Below are positions 44,848 through 54,051 of a stretch of DNA of 64,000 nucleotides, in pieces. Numbering within the stretch: position 1 is the stretch's first letter; the number at the start of each line of letters is the position of its first letter. Both the position numbers and the translations under genes were made by a program. The notes beneath the pieces are model-generated. The model saw nothing but the letters and a program-made list of their open reading frames with translations, made no database searches and was not told the origin of the DNA. This DNA is from Bin55 sp965199895 (GTDB lineage Bacteria; Pseudomonadota; Gammaproteobacteria; Pseudomonadales; Azotimanducaceae): assembly GCA_965199895.1 (NCBI GenBank), contig CBDATJ010000015.1, forward strand, positions 124,001 through 188,000. The letters run 5' to 3'.

Positions 44848-45553
44848 CGGCCTTCCATAGCGTCAAATCGTAGTTGGGATGCAAGTGAATGCAATCCAAT
44901 CCAGCGCAGGTTGTGCCAGAAAATGAGTGGGCAGAGTGTCGCAGTTATCTTGACAAGTGAAACCTGATTTAGTTCCTGAACGCGGAGAACTGTATCTTCA
45001 TCCCATTATATCAAAATGATATAATGAAATTTGTTCACTAAATTGCTTTCTTCCATTTCTACTTGACTTTGCCTCTTTTTTGATGTCTGTTACGAGAACT
45101 TTTCAGATTGTTAGGTAGGCAGGTCAAGAGATGATTCTGAAGGAGTAGGACTCCCAAGGGTGTTCTTGCTTGGGTAATTGTCGAGATCAATGTTGGCCTC
45201 AGATTCATCTAAATTCCAAAAGCGTCGCAACGATGAGCTGGTGTTTCTGTTTCTCGCAAAGCATAGCTCAACCCTTGAACAACATTCTGTGTTCCTGGAC
45301 GGGTATTTCTTTATCATCGATTTCAACAACTGATAGAATCGAAGACGAAGACTTGGGTGTAGTTCAAGTCACAATACTGCTGATACTTGTCACAGCAATG
45401 GAAAAGTACCGAGCAAACACACTTGAATATTCTGGAACATCAAGATGATTATTAACTTGGGGCGGTTCCCTCATCGCAATAAGATTCTGGGTAGAAGTCG
45501 ACAGTGACAGAGTTAGAACACTTGAAATGGGTTCCACTTATGGTCAGTAGTCT
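44848..45553. other. Gene-poor stretch between the MFS and glycosyltransferase genes
   Basis: About 700 bases between divergently transcribed genes. It contains a perfect inverted repeat (45004-45026, separate entry). A minus-strand 72-codon frame (45111-45329) has no recognisable content, but neighbouring frames look weakly protein-like, so a decayed gene is possible. Confidence 0.35.
45004..45026. repeat. Perfect 10-bp inverted repeat
   Basis: CATTATATCA-AAA-TGATATAATG, with ten-base arms and a three-base spacer. It includes TATAAT on both strands, so it could be an operator overlapping divergent -10 boxes. It lies 157 bases upstream of the MFS start and about 530 bases before the glycosyltransferase. 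Confidence 0.5.
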
Positions 45554-46672
45554 TTGTCAACTACTGTGAAAGTTGTACAAGTGGTTCCTCGTCTTGAAGC
45601 CGGGGGTGTTGAACGTGGAACTGTCGAAGTCGCGAAGTACCTGGTCGATCAAGGACATCAAGCTATTGTCGTGTCGGGAGGAGGTCGGTTAATTCAAGAA
45701 CTTGAGACCCACCGAGTAAGACACGTCACCATGGACGTGGGTGTGAAATCGCTCAAAATATTCCAAGCAAAAAGGCAATTTGACAGTTTTTTGCGAACAG
45801 AAAATCCAGATGTAGTGCATGGTCGTTCAAGGTTATCGGATTGGCTTTGTTATCAATCATTGAAAAGTATTCGTTCTACATCCAAACCCAGATTTGTTAC
45901 CAGTGTTCATGGACTGCACTCGGTTTCTAGATACAGTTCAATCATCGGGAGAGGAGAAAGAGTTGAAGCAGTCTCTCATTGTGCGAAACAGTATCTCTTG
46001 GACAACTATCCTGAAGTGGATCCCGAATTAGTTAGAGTGATTCCCCGGGGGATTGATCCCCAGTTTTACCACCCAAATTTTGCTCCTGAGGAAGGATGGA
46101 AATTAAACTGGGATTCATGGATGAGTGAAGTCAATCCTCAAAAACTACCTGTGTTATCCATAGTCGCTCGTTTGACACGATTGAAAGGCCACCAGGATTT
46201 TTTGCAAGTTATTGAACAGTTACACCAGCAAGGGTTACCTGTGGTTGGTTTCATTGTGGGTGGAGCAGACGAAAAACACCAGTCCTACATGAAAAAGCTG
46301 TTAGAGCGAGTGCAAAACTCTCCTACCCTTCGATCACATGTGCAATTTCTAGGTCACAGATCGGATGCAAGAGAGGTTGTTTCCCAGTCCAATTTTGTGC
46401 TTTCACTTTCGAACACACCTGAATCCTTTGGACGAACGGTTTTGGAAGCACTATCGCTTGGCATTCCTGTGGTCGGTTTTGAACACGGAGGTGTCGGTGA
46501 AATATTGGATCAAGTGTTTCCTGAAGGCAAAGCTGGTATCAAGGATATCCAGGGTGTGGTAGATCGCATCAAGACTCTACACCAACAACCAGCATCGATT
46601 AAGCCACACAACTTCACCCTCAAATCAATGTGTGAATTGACCTTGTCAATGTATCTGGAACTCATGACATGA
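45554..46672 (+). CDS. GT4-family glycosyltransferase
   Basis: GT-B fold glycosyltransferase of 372 aa that probably builds an envelope glycan. The N-terminus has the acceptor-side loop VVPRLEAGGVERGTVEVAKYL, typical of this family, and the C-terminal domain has the E-x7-E-type donor motif NTPESFGRTVLEALSLGIPVVGF. The start is TTG 45554, with GTG 45566 as an alternative, and no ribosome-binding site is obvious. Its stop overlaps the next gene (ATGA). Donor and acceptor are unknown. Confidence 0.9.
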   Translation: MSTTVKVVQVVPRLEAGGVERGTVEVAKYLVDQGHQAIVVSGGGRLIQELETHRVRHVTMDVGVKSLKIFQAKRQFDSFLRTENPDVVHGRSRLSDWLCYQSLKSIRSTSKPRFVTSVHGLHSVSRYSSIIGRGERVEAVSHCAKQYLLDNYPEVDPELVRVIPRGIDPQFYHPNFAPEEGWKLNWDSWMSEVNPQKLPVLSIVARLTRLKGHQDFLQVIEQLHQQGLPVVGFIVGGADEKHQSYMKKLLERVQNSPTLRSHVQFLGHRSDAREVVSQSNFVLSLSNTPESFGRTVLEALSLGIPVVGFEHGGVGEILDQVFPEGKAGIKDIQGVVDRIKTLHQQPASIKPHNFTLKSMCELTLSMYLELMT

Positions 46673-47481
46673 ATTGGGTTTGGTTGCTCCTTGTAGTTCT
46701 AGTTGGTCTGTACTTGAGTTTTCAATATGCATGGTGGAGACCAACCATTTCCTACAAGCATACTCGTATTCTCATGTACCACATGATTAGTCGTCAACGA
46801 CCCAAAGCAGCGTTCAACAAGTTACGCGTCGATCCTGCAGAATTTGAGCGTCAGTTGAAATTACTACGTAAAGAAGGGTGGTCGTTTCTGTTCATGTCGC
46901 AGCTGGGTCAAACCACCCAAACCAAGACCGTCGCACTCACATTTGATGATGGCTATCGAGACAACTTTCTAGCAGCACACGCGCTCCTAGAGAAATATGA
47001 CGCAAAAGCAACTTTGTATCTAGTCGTCGACCGACACGACCGAGATTGGTCAACCTCGAAGAAGTTACATCACGCGGATGGAGAACTCAAAACAGAACCC
47101 AAACTGTTGGATAAAGACGTTCTAATCATGTTGCAGTCAGGTCGATGGGAACTGGGCGGTCATACTATCACCCACGCACACCTCAATGCACTGGATTCAC
47201 GTCAGAGCAACGTAGAGATCAGGGACGGTAAAAGAATGCTAGAAGACCAGTTTTTGGTCTCGGCTCCTACTTTTGCCTATCCATTTGGAATTTACTCGGA
47301 CCATCATGTTCAACAGGTTGAAGATGCAGAGTACCAATACGCAGTAACTACCGAGCAAGGCATCACGACCAGGATTGAAAAGGATAATTTAGAGTTAAAG
47401 CGTGTCAAAGTCAGTGGACAAGACGGCTTATTCAGCTTTAGACTACGCTTACGAACCGGCAAGTGTCGATGGATGGATTAG
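46669..47481 (+). CDS. Membrane-anchored polysaccharide deacetylase (NodB domain)
   Basis: Carbohydrate esterase 4 protein of 270 aa. An N-terminal hydrophobic segment (residues 3-19) anchors it in the membrane. The NodB motifs are visible: LTFDDGYRDN (catalytic Asp and metal Asp) and ELGGHTITHAHL (metal His residues), with FAYPFG later. It would remove N- or O-acetyl groups from a polysaccharide. It is coupled to the glycosyltransferase upstream through ATGA and overlaps or abuts the DUF3108 gene downstream. Confidence 0.9.
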   Translation: MNWVWLLLVVLVGLYLSFQYAWWRPTISYKHTRILMYHMISRQRPKAAFNKLRVDPAEFERQLKLLRKEGWSFLFMSQLGQTTQTKTVALTFDDGYRDNFLAAHALLEKYDAKATLYLVVDRHDRDWSTSKKLHHADGELKTEPKLLDKDVLIMLQSGRWELGGHTITHAHLNALDSRQSNVEIRDGKRMLEDQFLVSAPTFAYPFGIYSDHHVQQVEDAEYQYAVTTEQGITTRIEKDNLELKRVKVSGQDGLFSFRLRLRTGKCRWMD

Positions 47482-47489
47482 TGGATTCA

Positions 47490-48257
47490 ATGACACGACG
47501 AACTTGGAACAAAGTATTACTTGTTCAACAGATACTCTTGGTTGTACTCGTGGCAAATGTTGTCGTGAACTCTGCAGACGCAGAAGATGCAGATCAAACC
47601 AACAAGTATGCCGTTGATTACGACATCAAACTCGGTGTATTCAACGTGGGGAGTATGAGAGCCGAAATAGACAGAACCGATACCACATACTCAGTAGACG
47701 GTTCATTAGAAGCGGGCGGCCCCATCAAGCGGTTTCTGAACTTACACGGTGAGTTTGCTACCCATGGTGTGTTTGATGAACTCCAACCCATTACAACAGC
47801 ATATGTGTTAATCCAGAATGATGAACGCAAAAAACAACGCAAGGTAACTGTAGCAAGTGAAGGTACAACACGCGTCCACCGTAACGATAAGGACACCATG
47901 GAGTATCAGACTCCTGAAGGTACAGATATATTCTCTTTGCTACTATTGCATGATAAATGTGTGGACGGGATAAACGTTTATGAAGGCGATGACCCCTTCA
48001 AAATCAAGCTAAGGTCCAAGAAAGAAGACAAAAAACTCTCTCAAGGTAGGAAGCATTTTTCGGGTACAACCGACCAGTGTCTCTACAACTTTGAGTATGA
48101 GGACGGTGAAGTTCGGAAAGTCCAAATCTGGCTAGGTGAATTAGACGGACGGGTTGTCCCAGTCCGTATCCGAATATCAGTCCCTTTTGTCCCTGATGGC
48201 GTATTTAAGCTTCGACTACCCCAAAAAATTGAGGAAGAGACTACAGCTATTCATTGA
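47490..48257 (+). CDS. Exported DUF3108 family protein
   Basis: Predicted periplasmic protein of about 255 aa. From ATG 47490 it has a signal peptide (MTRRTWNKV, a hydrophobic core rich in Val/Leu, cleavage near NSADA). The mature part shows the DUF3108 pattern: YDIKLGVFNVGSMRAEI, then TDIFSLLLL and a C-terminal RISVPFVPDGVFKLRL. The function of this family is not established. Longer starts at GTG 47463 or ATG 47469 would overlap the deacetylase. The three-gene order suggests a shared role in an envelope glycan (inference). Confidence 0.75.
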   Translation: MTRRTWNKVLLVQQILLVVLVANVVVNSADAEDADQTNKYAVDYDIKLGVFNVGSMRAEIDRTDTTYSVDGSLEAGGPIKRFLNLHGEFATHGVFDELQPITTAYVLIQNDERKKQRKVTVASEGTTRVHRNDKDTMEYQTPEGTDIFSLLLLHDKCVDGINVYEGDDPFKIKLRSKKEDKKLSQGRKHFSGTTDQCLYNFEYEDGEVRKVQIWLGELDGRVVPVRIRISVPFVPDGVFKLRLPQKIEEETTAIH

Positions 48258-48810
48258 ATGGTTGGGTGCTAACCCCTTATCTCTTTTGGCAATACCTCTT
48301 GTCTTCGGAAGAATCAATTCATTGATCGTTTGATTCATTGATCTCGGACATTCGTTTATGTACCCCGATGTGCACTAATGAGAATTTGTCCTAGAATCGA
48401 CTTCCTCGTGAAGTTAATCAAGTTGCCCTTCAGCTCTGCGATAAGGGACAAGGACATTCTGGTTCTCAGTAATGGTCTCCAGCGGAATTTGGCTGAACAA
48501 ACTATTTTTCACTCTTCTACACATACATTTCAACATCAGTGTCATCGGACTCATCCACTAGTCACACTCTATAAACGGACATTGCAAAACGCTGAGACTC
48601 TGAAATTGAATCAATAGGTTCGTCTTGTGCCATACATGGGAGCCAACTCTGTAACAATCCCTCATCAGTGATCTTGTCTAACGAAGTCTAAACCTTGTTT
48701 TTTCTGCGTTAAACTCCCACTTCCCTAGTATTGTGACCGGAGCGTCGACTCAATATTTGCTTGTATTTCCCCTAAGCACCATCAAGTTTAGGTAGATGCT
48801 TCAGCTTACT
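48258..48810. other. Gene-free stretch of about 550 bases
   Basis: No convincing coding frame, tRNA or repeat is seen. A plus-strand 79-codon frame (48378-48617) has no ribosome-binding site and unlikely composition. Confidence 0.35.
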
Positions 48811-49404
48811 CTAGGGTACATCGGGTTGAGTTTCTGAATCTTCTGTTGTTTCGGTTTCTTCTGCAGGTCTGCTAAATGCTCTAACAAAGGTCTGTTCCGT
48901 ACTTCCTGAAGGACGGATTTTCACCGTTACGACTAAGTTTCCTTCTTTGTCAACGCTGATGTTGTGCCTAACCGAACGAGAAGTGGACTTGTAGTATTCC
49001 GTAATCTTGGATTTGGTAAGCTTGGTTTTTCGACCGTGTAACTTTCCAACATTGAACTCTCGAGAGCTGCCATTCTCGCACGAAAATTCAATCTTCTTAT
49101 CTTCAATCTCAAGTGTGAATTGGTTACACTCAAGCAAAGTAGGGAACTTGAGAGTGGAGATCGGCCCTTCGGCAACTCCACGACCACTACCGGGTAACGG
49201 TAATCCACCTATCAATGTGCCTTGAAAACCTCGGCCAGATGCTTTGGTAGTTTTGAGTTTAGGTTGCAACTTGTCAGTAAGAGTTTCATTGAATGTCCAT
49301 TCACCTTCAAACTTTTCGGAGGCAAACGCAACTCCAAACACACCCAGTGCAACACAAAAGAGTAGGGAAACGGTCAATCTGATGACTAAATTTGGTTGTT
49401 TCAC
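48811..49404 (-). CDS. Exported hypothetical protein
   Basis: A 197-aa protein with a signal peptide (MKQPNLVIR, hydrophobic core to GVAFA, cleavage near ASEKF). The mature N-terminus FEGEWTFNETLTD resembles the GxWxLNxxxSD opening seen in a group of small exported beta-barrel-like proteins, including another protein in this window (54916-55485). The end is acidic and Thr/Glu-rich. No catalytic motif is seen. The start is GTG 49404 with GAGG about nine bases upstream. The function is unknown. Confidence 0.7.
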   Translation of the reverse strand: MKQPNLVIRLTVSLLFCVALGVFGVAFASEKFEGEWTFNETLTDKLQPKLKTTKASGRGFQGTLIGGLPLPGSGRGVAEGPISTLKFPTLLECNQFTLEIEDKKIEFSCENGSSREFNVGKLHGRKTKLTKSKITEYYKSTSRSVRHNISVDKEGNLVVTVKIRPSGSTEQTFVRAFSRPAEETETTEDSETQPDVP

Positions 49405-49482
49405 GACGGGAACCTCACTATTTGGTTTATTGTATATTTATATTTGCTTTTGATTGATGTCATTTGAAAAGTCAATCCTTTT

Positions 49483-50472
49483 TCAAAGCCCAGCAGCGAG
49501 TAAATCTTGCAGTCTGATCACGCCGGTGAGCTTTTTCTTGTTCACTACGACCAAGAAGGTGATTTTGTCGTGCTGCATTTGTCGTAGACAATCAATTGCT
49601 TTAGCGTTTTCGGTTGTAGTTCCATGAGTAACCCGAGGAAGATCTGTGCCTCGACGACTCAATCGATAGCAATCGAGTGCTTGGAGATTTCTCAAATCGT
49701 GTTCTCTTTCAAGTAGACGACGAATATCCCCATCTGTGAGTACCCCAAAGAAATCATCTTGGTCGTCAATTAAAACAAGAAATCCCAACCCTTTTGAAGA
49801 GATCTCGTAGATGATCTCAGAAAAACTTGCAGTAAGTCGACGCATAGGTAGTTTCGCTTTAGGAACCATGAAGTCACGAGCATGGAGCAATAACTGTTTC
49901 CCCAAAGTACCGTGTGGGTGAAACTGAGCGAAGTGTTCTGCAGTGAGTCCCTTTTGTTGTTGCACACACACGGCAAGGACATCACAGATTGCCATGGAGG
50001 TCATGGTGCTGGTGGTAGGGGCCAAATTCCAGTTATCGATTTCCGAAAGTAGTGGGATATGCAGTGGAATATCAGCTAATTCCTCTAAATTGGAATTGGG
50101 TTCGCTAAGCGTCATGATGACCCCATCGGTCACTGTTTTGAACTGTTGTGCAAACTCAATAGTTTCGATGTTGCCCCCACTCTTTGAAATCGCCAGCATC
50201 GCTGCACCTTTCTCTACAACACCCAAATCTCCGTGTAAAGCTTCAACAGGATGGACAAACACCGCGCGAGTACCGGTACTAGAAAAGGTAGCCGCAGCTT
50301 TTTGACCGATCAAACCGCTCTTACCCAAACCAGTGATGACCAGTAGTGTCTTAAGTTCAGCAAGAGTGTGGACGGCTATCTGAAAATTCGAGTCTAGAAT
50401 TGCAGCTGTTTCAGCCATAGCAATCTGATAGGATGCGAGCAATTCTCTCGCTTGGTTTACACGATCACCCAT
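49483..50472 (-). CDS. kdsD: KpsF/GutQ family sugar isomerase (arabinose-5-phosphate isomerase)
   Basis: Interconverts ribulose-5-phosphate and arabinose-5-phosphate, the first step toward KDO. The 329-aa protein has an N-terminal SIS domain with TGLGKSGLIGQK, an SKSGGNIE motif and HPHGTLGKQLL, followed by two CBS domains (about residues 205-329). It is close to the usual 328 aa. It starts at ATG 50472. In E. coli kdsD sits next to kdsC and lpt genes; here it is alone beside an exported protein. It could alternatively serve a capsule-type pathway. Confidence 0.9.
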   Translation of the reverse strand: MGDRVNQARELLASYQIAMAETAAILDSNFQIAVHTLAELKTLLVITGLGKSGLIGQKAAATFSSTGTRAVFVHPVEALHGDLGVVEKGAAMLAISKSGGNIETIEFAQQFKTVTDGVIMTLSEPNSNLEELADIPLHIPLLSEIDNWNLAPTTSTMTSMAICDVLAVCVQQQKGLTAEHFAQFHPHGTLGKQLLLHARDFMVPKAKLPMRRLTASFSEIIYEISSKGLGFLVLIDDQDDFFGVLTDGDIRRLLEREHDLRNLQALDCYRLSRRGTDLPRVTHGTTTENAKAIDCLRQMQHDKITFLVVVNKKKLTGVIRLQDLLAAGL

Positions 50473-50658
50473 AGTCAGATCACACTACCCTTTGCAGTCC
50501 CATGAATCAATTCTTCGTTGGCTTGATTGACAATACTATTTCCTGACACATCAATCGACAAAGAAAAACACCGACAATTCCCTCCAATGTTAGATTTTGC
50601 AATTTCGCAATCGGCCCCACAACGTGGAGGACCCCATCACCTGTGGTAAGTAATTACA

Positions 50659-50669
50659 TATAATATAAT
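50659..50669 (+). promoter_or_regulatory. Overlapping -10 boxes upstream of the acidic lipoprotein
   Basis: TATAATATAAT contains two perfect -10 hexamers sharing one base. No good -35 box is seen at 16-18 bases. A promoter here would give a 5' leader of roughly 90 bases before the lipoprotein ATG. Confidence 0.35.
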
Positions 50670-50766
50670 CGCAATACACCATGTTTGTGTACGTCGCTTG
50701 TGTGCTTGTTATTCAATGGGACGCATGTAGGTACGAATTGAACGAGAATATTTACGGGGATAACCG

Positions 50767-51105
50767 ATGAAACTACGAATTTTTGGATCACTCTTTTTGG
50801 TCGCTTTTTTGGTTGGATGTGGGGCACAGGATACTGGTTCTACTGACGAAGAAGAAGCTCCAGAAGAAGAGGAAGCCGCTGCTGAAATGCCCGAAGCTGA
50901 TGATATGGACGAAGCTGCTATGGACGATGATGCTGGTGCAGACGACGCTATGATGGAAGAGACAGCTCAGGGAGAAGGCGACGACATGTCAGGTGACGAC
51001 ACCATGGCTGAAGGCGACGAAATGGCTGGTGGCGACGATGCGGGCAGCGATGAGGCAGAAATGATGGAAACATCGCCCGAGGGAGACGACGAGGACTCAA
51101 AGTAG
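50767..51105 (+). CDS. Hyperacidic lipoprotein
   Basis: A 112-aa predicted lipoprotein. The signal peptide MKLRIFGSLFLVAFLVGC ends with a good lipobox (LVGC). The mature part is made almost entirely of Asp, Glu, Ala, Gly, Met, Ser and Thr, with many Met residues set among acidic clusters (for example DDDAGADDAMMEET), no Arg and only one Lys, at the C-terminus. It is probably disordered and strongly negative; metal binding is possible but unproved. The start is ATG 50767 with GGGGA upstream. It is not obviously in an operon. I do not recognise a family. Confidence 0.8.
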   Translation: MKLRIFGSLFLVAFLVGCGAQDTGSTDEEEAPEEEEAAAEMPEADDMDEAAMDDDAGADDAMMEETAQGEGDDMSGDDTMAEGDEMAGGDDAGSDEAEMMETSPEGDDEDSK

Positions 51106-51146
51106 TCTTAACTACAACTCTTTTATTAGCGTTGCTAGCTTAGCAC

Positions 51147-51164
51147 ACCACACACTTGTGTGGT
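51147..51164. repeat. Stem-loop after the acidic lipoprotein gene
   Basis: ACCACACA-CT-TGTGTGGT can form a strong short hairpin 40 bases after the stop codon. A T-rich but not uninterrupted T stretch follows, so it may be a weak terminator. Confidence 0.35.
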
Positions 51165-51395
51165 TGTGTACCTTGTTCTGTATATGGTGTTACACAAGTA
51201 TGTACAGGTGTATGGATCTCATCTTAAGATCCTCCGTGTCATTACTACAGAATGAGCGAACAATAACACATACAAGTTGCACTGGTGGTGATCTTTCCAG
51301 TCAACGTATTTGTATGATGGGGTGAAACATCATATCTTGTAATGGCTTAAACTTTGTATAGCTATTCCGATGCGTGAACCACTGATCCATAACAG

Positions 51396-52853
51396 TTGAG
51401 TTCAAATCCCCAGCATATCCAGGTAGCCATCCTCGGTGGCGGAATGTCCGGTATTTGCATGGGGCATCGCCTTCGTAAGAAAGGGATTCACTCCTTTCGG
51501 ATATTTGAAAAAGCAAAAAAGATGGGAGGTACTTGGAGGGACAACGTTTACCCAGGTATCGCGTGTGATGTTCCTGCACACCTCTATTCCTATTCCTTTG
51601 AGCTGAATCCAGATTGGTCTTATCTCTATGCCCGTGGAGATGAGATTCAGAAATACATCGAAAGATGTGTTGAAAAATTCCAACTTACCGAGCACTTTCG
51701 AGGAGGCTCGAAGGTGGTTAACGCGAGCTTTGAAGGAGATCGTTGGAGCGTTGAATTAGAAAACGGCATCACCTATCAAGCTGATTTTGTCGTGAGTGCG
51801 ATGGGTGGGCTACACATCCCTTCCATACCCAAGTTTCATGGTCTTGAAAACTATCAAGGCAAGTTCTTTCATTCAGCAACCTGGGACAACACTGTTTCAT
51901 TAAAGGGTAAAAAGGTCGCAGTCATTGGTACCGGAGCTTCGGGAGTACAGATCATCCCAGAACTTGTGGACAAAGTTTCGCAACTCACTGTATTTCAGAG
52001 AACGCCGGGTTGGGTTTTACCTCGTAACGACTTTCATATTTCTGATCAGTGGCAAAAGCGTTTTCGTAAGTTTCCGATTCTCATGCGGTTCTATCGGTGG
52101 TACATCTACTGTCTAATAGAGTGGCGTCTCAAATTCTTCGTCACTGGAAGTCACTTAAATAGATGGTTTAACGGAGTGGGGTATCGCTACCTTCGGAAGT
52201 GTGTGCCGGATGAAGTTCTGCGCAAGAAACTCACTCCAAACTATCCGATTGGTTGTAAGCGTATTCTTTATAGCGACGATTACTTTCAAGCACTGCAGAA
52301 ACCCAACGTCTCATTGGTCGATGAAGCTGTAGTTAGTTTCACTCCTAATGGTATCAAATCTGTTAGTGGTGAGGAGCACGAGTTTGATGTTGTGGTCGCT
52401 GCGACTGGGTTTAAGCCTTTTGCAATACATGAAGATATTGAGATCTATGGGCGAAAGGGGCTTGAATTGACAGAGAACTGGAGAGAACGGATCGGTTCAC
52501 ATAGAACGATGATGACTCACGGGTTTCCGAATTTGTTCTTTCTACTCGGACCCAACAGTGGGCTCGGTCATAACTCGATCATTCTGATGATCGAAGCACA
52601 GGTTGCCTTCATTGTTCGATTGATGAAGGAGATGGAACGCAATCATAGCACGCTCGTTGAACCCCACCCCCAAGCTGAAAAGATGTTTAATGAATTAGTC
52701 GCCAAGGATCTGAAGAAGATCGTCTTCAGCGGTGGTTGTAACTCTTGGTATACAGACGATGCGGACCACAACTACACACTCTGGCCACATTCGACAATCC
52801 GGTATTACTTTGAACTGAAGCGCTTGCTCAAGGAAGAGTACATATGGCGATAA
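51396..52853 (+). CDS. Baeyer-Villiger-type flavin monooxygenase
   Basis: FAD/NADPH monooxygenase of 485 aa. The first FAD motif is AILGGGMSGICMGHRL, the second nucleotide-binding motif is VAVIGTGASGVQ, and between them lies YQGKFFHSATWD, close to the FxGxxxHxxxW[PD] fingerprint of type I Baeyer-Villiger enzymes with Tyr replacing the first Phe. GTWRDNVYPGIACD near residue 45 also fits. The protein is shorter than classical cyclohexanone monooxygenases (about 540 aa). The substrate is unknown. The start is TTG 51396. It appears to be monocistronic. Confidence 0.88.
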   Translation: MSSNPQHIQVAILGGGMSGICMGHRLRKKGIHSFRIFEKAKKMGGTWRDNVYPGIACDVPAHLYSYSFELNPDWSYLYARGDEIQKYIERCVEKFQLTEHFRGGSKVVNASFEGDRWSVELENGITYQADFVVSAMGGLHIPSIPKFHGLENYQGKFFHSATWDNTVSLKGKKVAVIGTGASGVQIIPELVDKVSQLTVFQRTPGWVLPRNDFHISDQWQKRFRKFPILMRFYRWYIYCLIEWRLKFFVTGSHLNRWFNGVGYRYLRKCVPDEVLRKKLTPNYPIGCKRILYSDDYFQALQKPNVSLVDEAVVSFTPNGIKSVSGEEHEFDVVVAATGFKPFAIHEDIEIYGRKGLELTENWRERIGSHRTMMTHGFPNLFFLLGPNSGLGHNSIILMIEAQVAFIVRLMKEMERNHSTLVEPHPQAEKMFNELVAKDLKKIVFSGGCNSWYTDDADHNYTLWPHSTIRYYFELKRLLKEEYIWR

Positions 52854-52994
52854 CTCTGTACTGCATTTCGATGATTGAACCCCAATGGCTTTCCGGAACA
52901 GGGTATTTGAACTGGTCATGGTCTGATTGCTGACGCTAGTTCAGTGTTTTCTTTGTAAAATTTACTTTCACCTTTTGCCTCAAAAAAGATTCTC

Positions 52995-53918
52995 ATGAAC
53001 AATCTGTGGATGGTTTTCATCAAGCCTCACGCGGTCTTTTCCTCTATGAAGGACGGAAACTGTTCCTTCCTGCTTCCTGTGGTTGCGTTAGTGGTGATGG
53101 CAGTAATTTTCTTACCGTTGAAAGCATTAAATGTCTCGGATGAGGCAATGATTCAGCAAGCTGAAAAAACTCTTACAGCAGTAGCTTCAATGGTCGATTC
53201 AGTGATTGAGGACTCGGATGAGTTGTCTCAAGCAGTGGAAGAAATGAAATCATCACAGTCAGAATCAGCAATGGCACCTGATAAAGAACAATCTGCGGCA
53301 GAAGAGGGAGCTTCAGACGAATTTACCTCTAACGATGACGAAGAAGTTTCTACGCAAACCTCAGAGGGAGTCTCGGAAGTTACTTCAATAGCTGATATAG
53401 CAGATCAGGTATTTGATACCCTAGAAGATGATCCAGAACTACAAGAACAGCTGAGTGCTGAACTCACAAAAGAAAAATATATGTCAGCACTTGGGTCTCC
53501 GATTGGGGCTTTGTTCAAGTTCATTATTGTGGCCCTGGTCATGTCGACGTATTTTATGCTCGTTGGGAAAACCATGGGAAATAATGCTTCTTGGGAACAA
53601 TGGTGGGGATTCACTTTTTGGAGTTTCTTAACAACTGGTTTGTATTGGATCGGATTAGCTCTCGTGACCGTTTTTACAGGTGTAATTAATGCACGACCAC
53701 ATCTGGCTCCACTCAGTTGGTTTGGAATGTCAGGAGGATTCCTATTAGCTCTCAACATCCCTATGTTCATCGCAGTGTACATACAAACTGAGGGCTTGCG
53801 TGCCTGGACCGAAAGGCCAGCGTTATTGTGTTTCATCGTAGTTTTGATTCCATGGTTGTTATGGTCATTCGTCATGGGATCCGTGTCCGATTTTTTTGGC
53901 AACTTTTTCAATTTCTAA
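52995..53918 (+). CDS. YIP1-family membrane protein with acidic insertion
   Basis: A 307-aa membrane protein of the YIP1-like family. The N-terminus LWMVFIKPHAVFSSMKDG is a typical start for bacterial members, followed by one membrane segment (about 28-46). A hydrophilic insertion of about 110 residues rich in Ser, Glu and Asp follows (about 50-160), then four membrane segments. The WWGFTFWS and LRAWTERP segments are shared with the next gene. The function of bacterial YIP1 proteins is poorly known. The start is ATG 52995. It and the next gene are tandem paralogues. Confidence 0.75.
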   Translation: MNNLWMVFIKPHAVFSSMKDGNCSFLLPVVALVVMAVIFLPLKALNVSDEAMIQQAEKTLTAVASMVDSVIEDSDELSQAVEEMKSSQSESAMAPDKEQSAAEEGASDEFTSNDDEEVSTQTSEGVSEVTSIADIADQVFDTLEDDPELQEQLSAELTKEKYMSALGSPIGALFKFIIVALVMSTYFMLVGKTMGNNASWEQWWGFTFWSFLTTGLYWIGLALVTVFTGVINARPHLAPLSWFGMSGGFLLALNIPMFIAVYIQTEGLRAWTERPALLCFIVVLIPWLLWSFVMGSVSDFFGNFFNF

Positions 53919-53931
53919 ATTTCTAATAGGA

Positions 53932-53943
53932 ATCACTAGTGAT
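53932..53943. repeat. Perfect 12-bp palindrome between YIP1 genes
   Basis: ATCACTAGTGAT lies 14 bases after the first YIP1 stop codon, in the gap before the second gene. It could be a regulator site or a chance palindrome. Confidence 0.3.
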
Positions 53944-54036
53944 CAAATTGAAAGTTCGTTTGGTGACTAGGGATTTTTCAACCTCACTCGTTACTCACTT
54001 TGTAGACACATTGGTGCTACGACTTACTTGAAACTT

Positions 54037-54051
54037 TTTGGTAATACCAAA
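54037..54051 (+). promoter_or_regulatory. Palindrome abutting the start codon of the second YIP1 gene
   Basis: TTTGGTA-A-TACCAAA has 7-base arms; the last base is the A of the ATG start. It occupies the place where a ribosome-binding site would be, and none is visible there. It could control translation as a hairpin or bind a regulator. Confidence 0.4.

Noticed and set aside
45111..45329. 72-codon minus-strand frame as a gene
   Set aside because: No ribosome-binding site, no recognisable family, and unusual Ser/Cys-rich composition; left as part of a gene-poor stretch.
48378..48617. 79-codon plus-strand frame as a gene
   Set aside because: No ribosome-binding site or conserved features.
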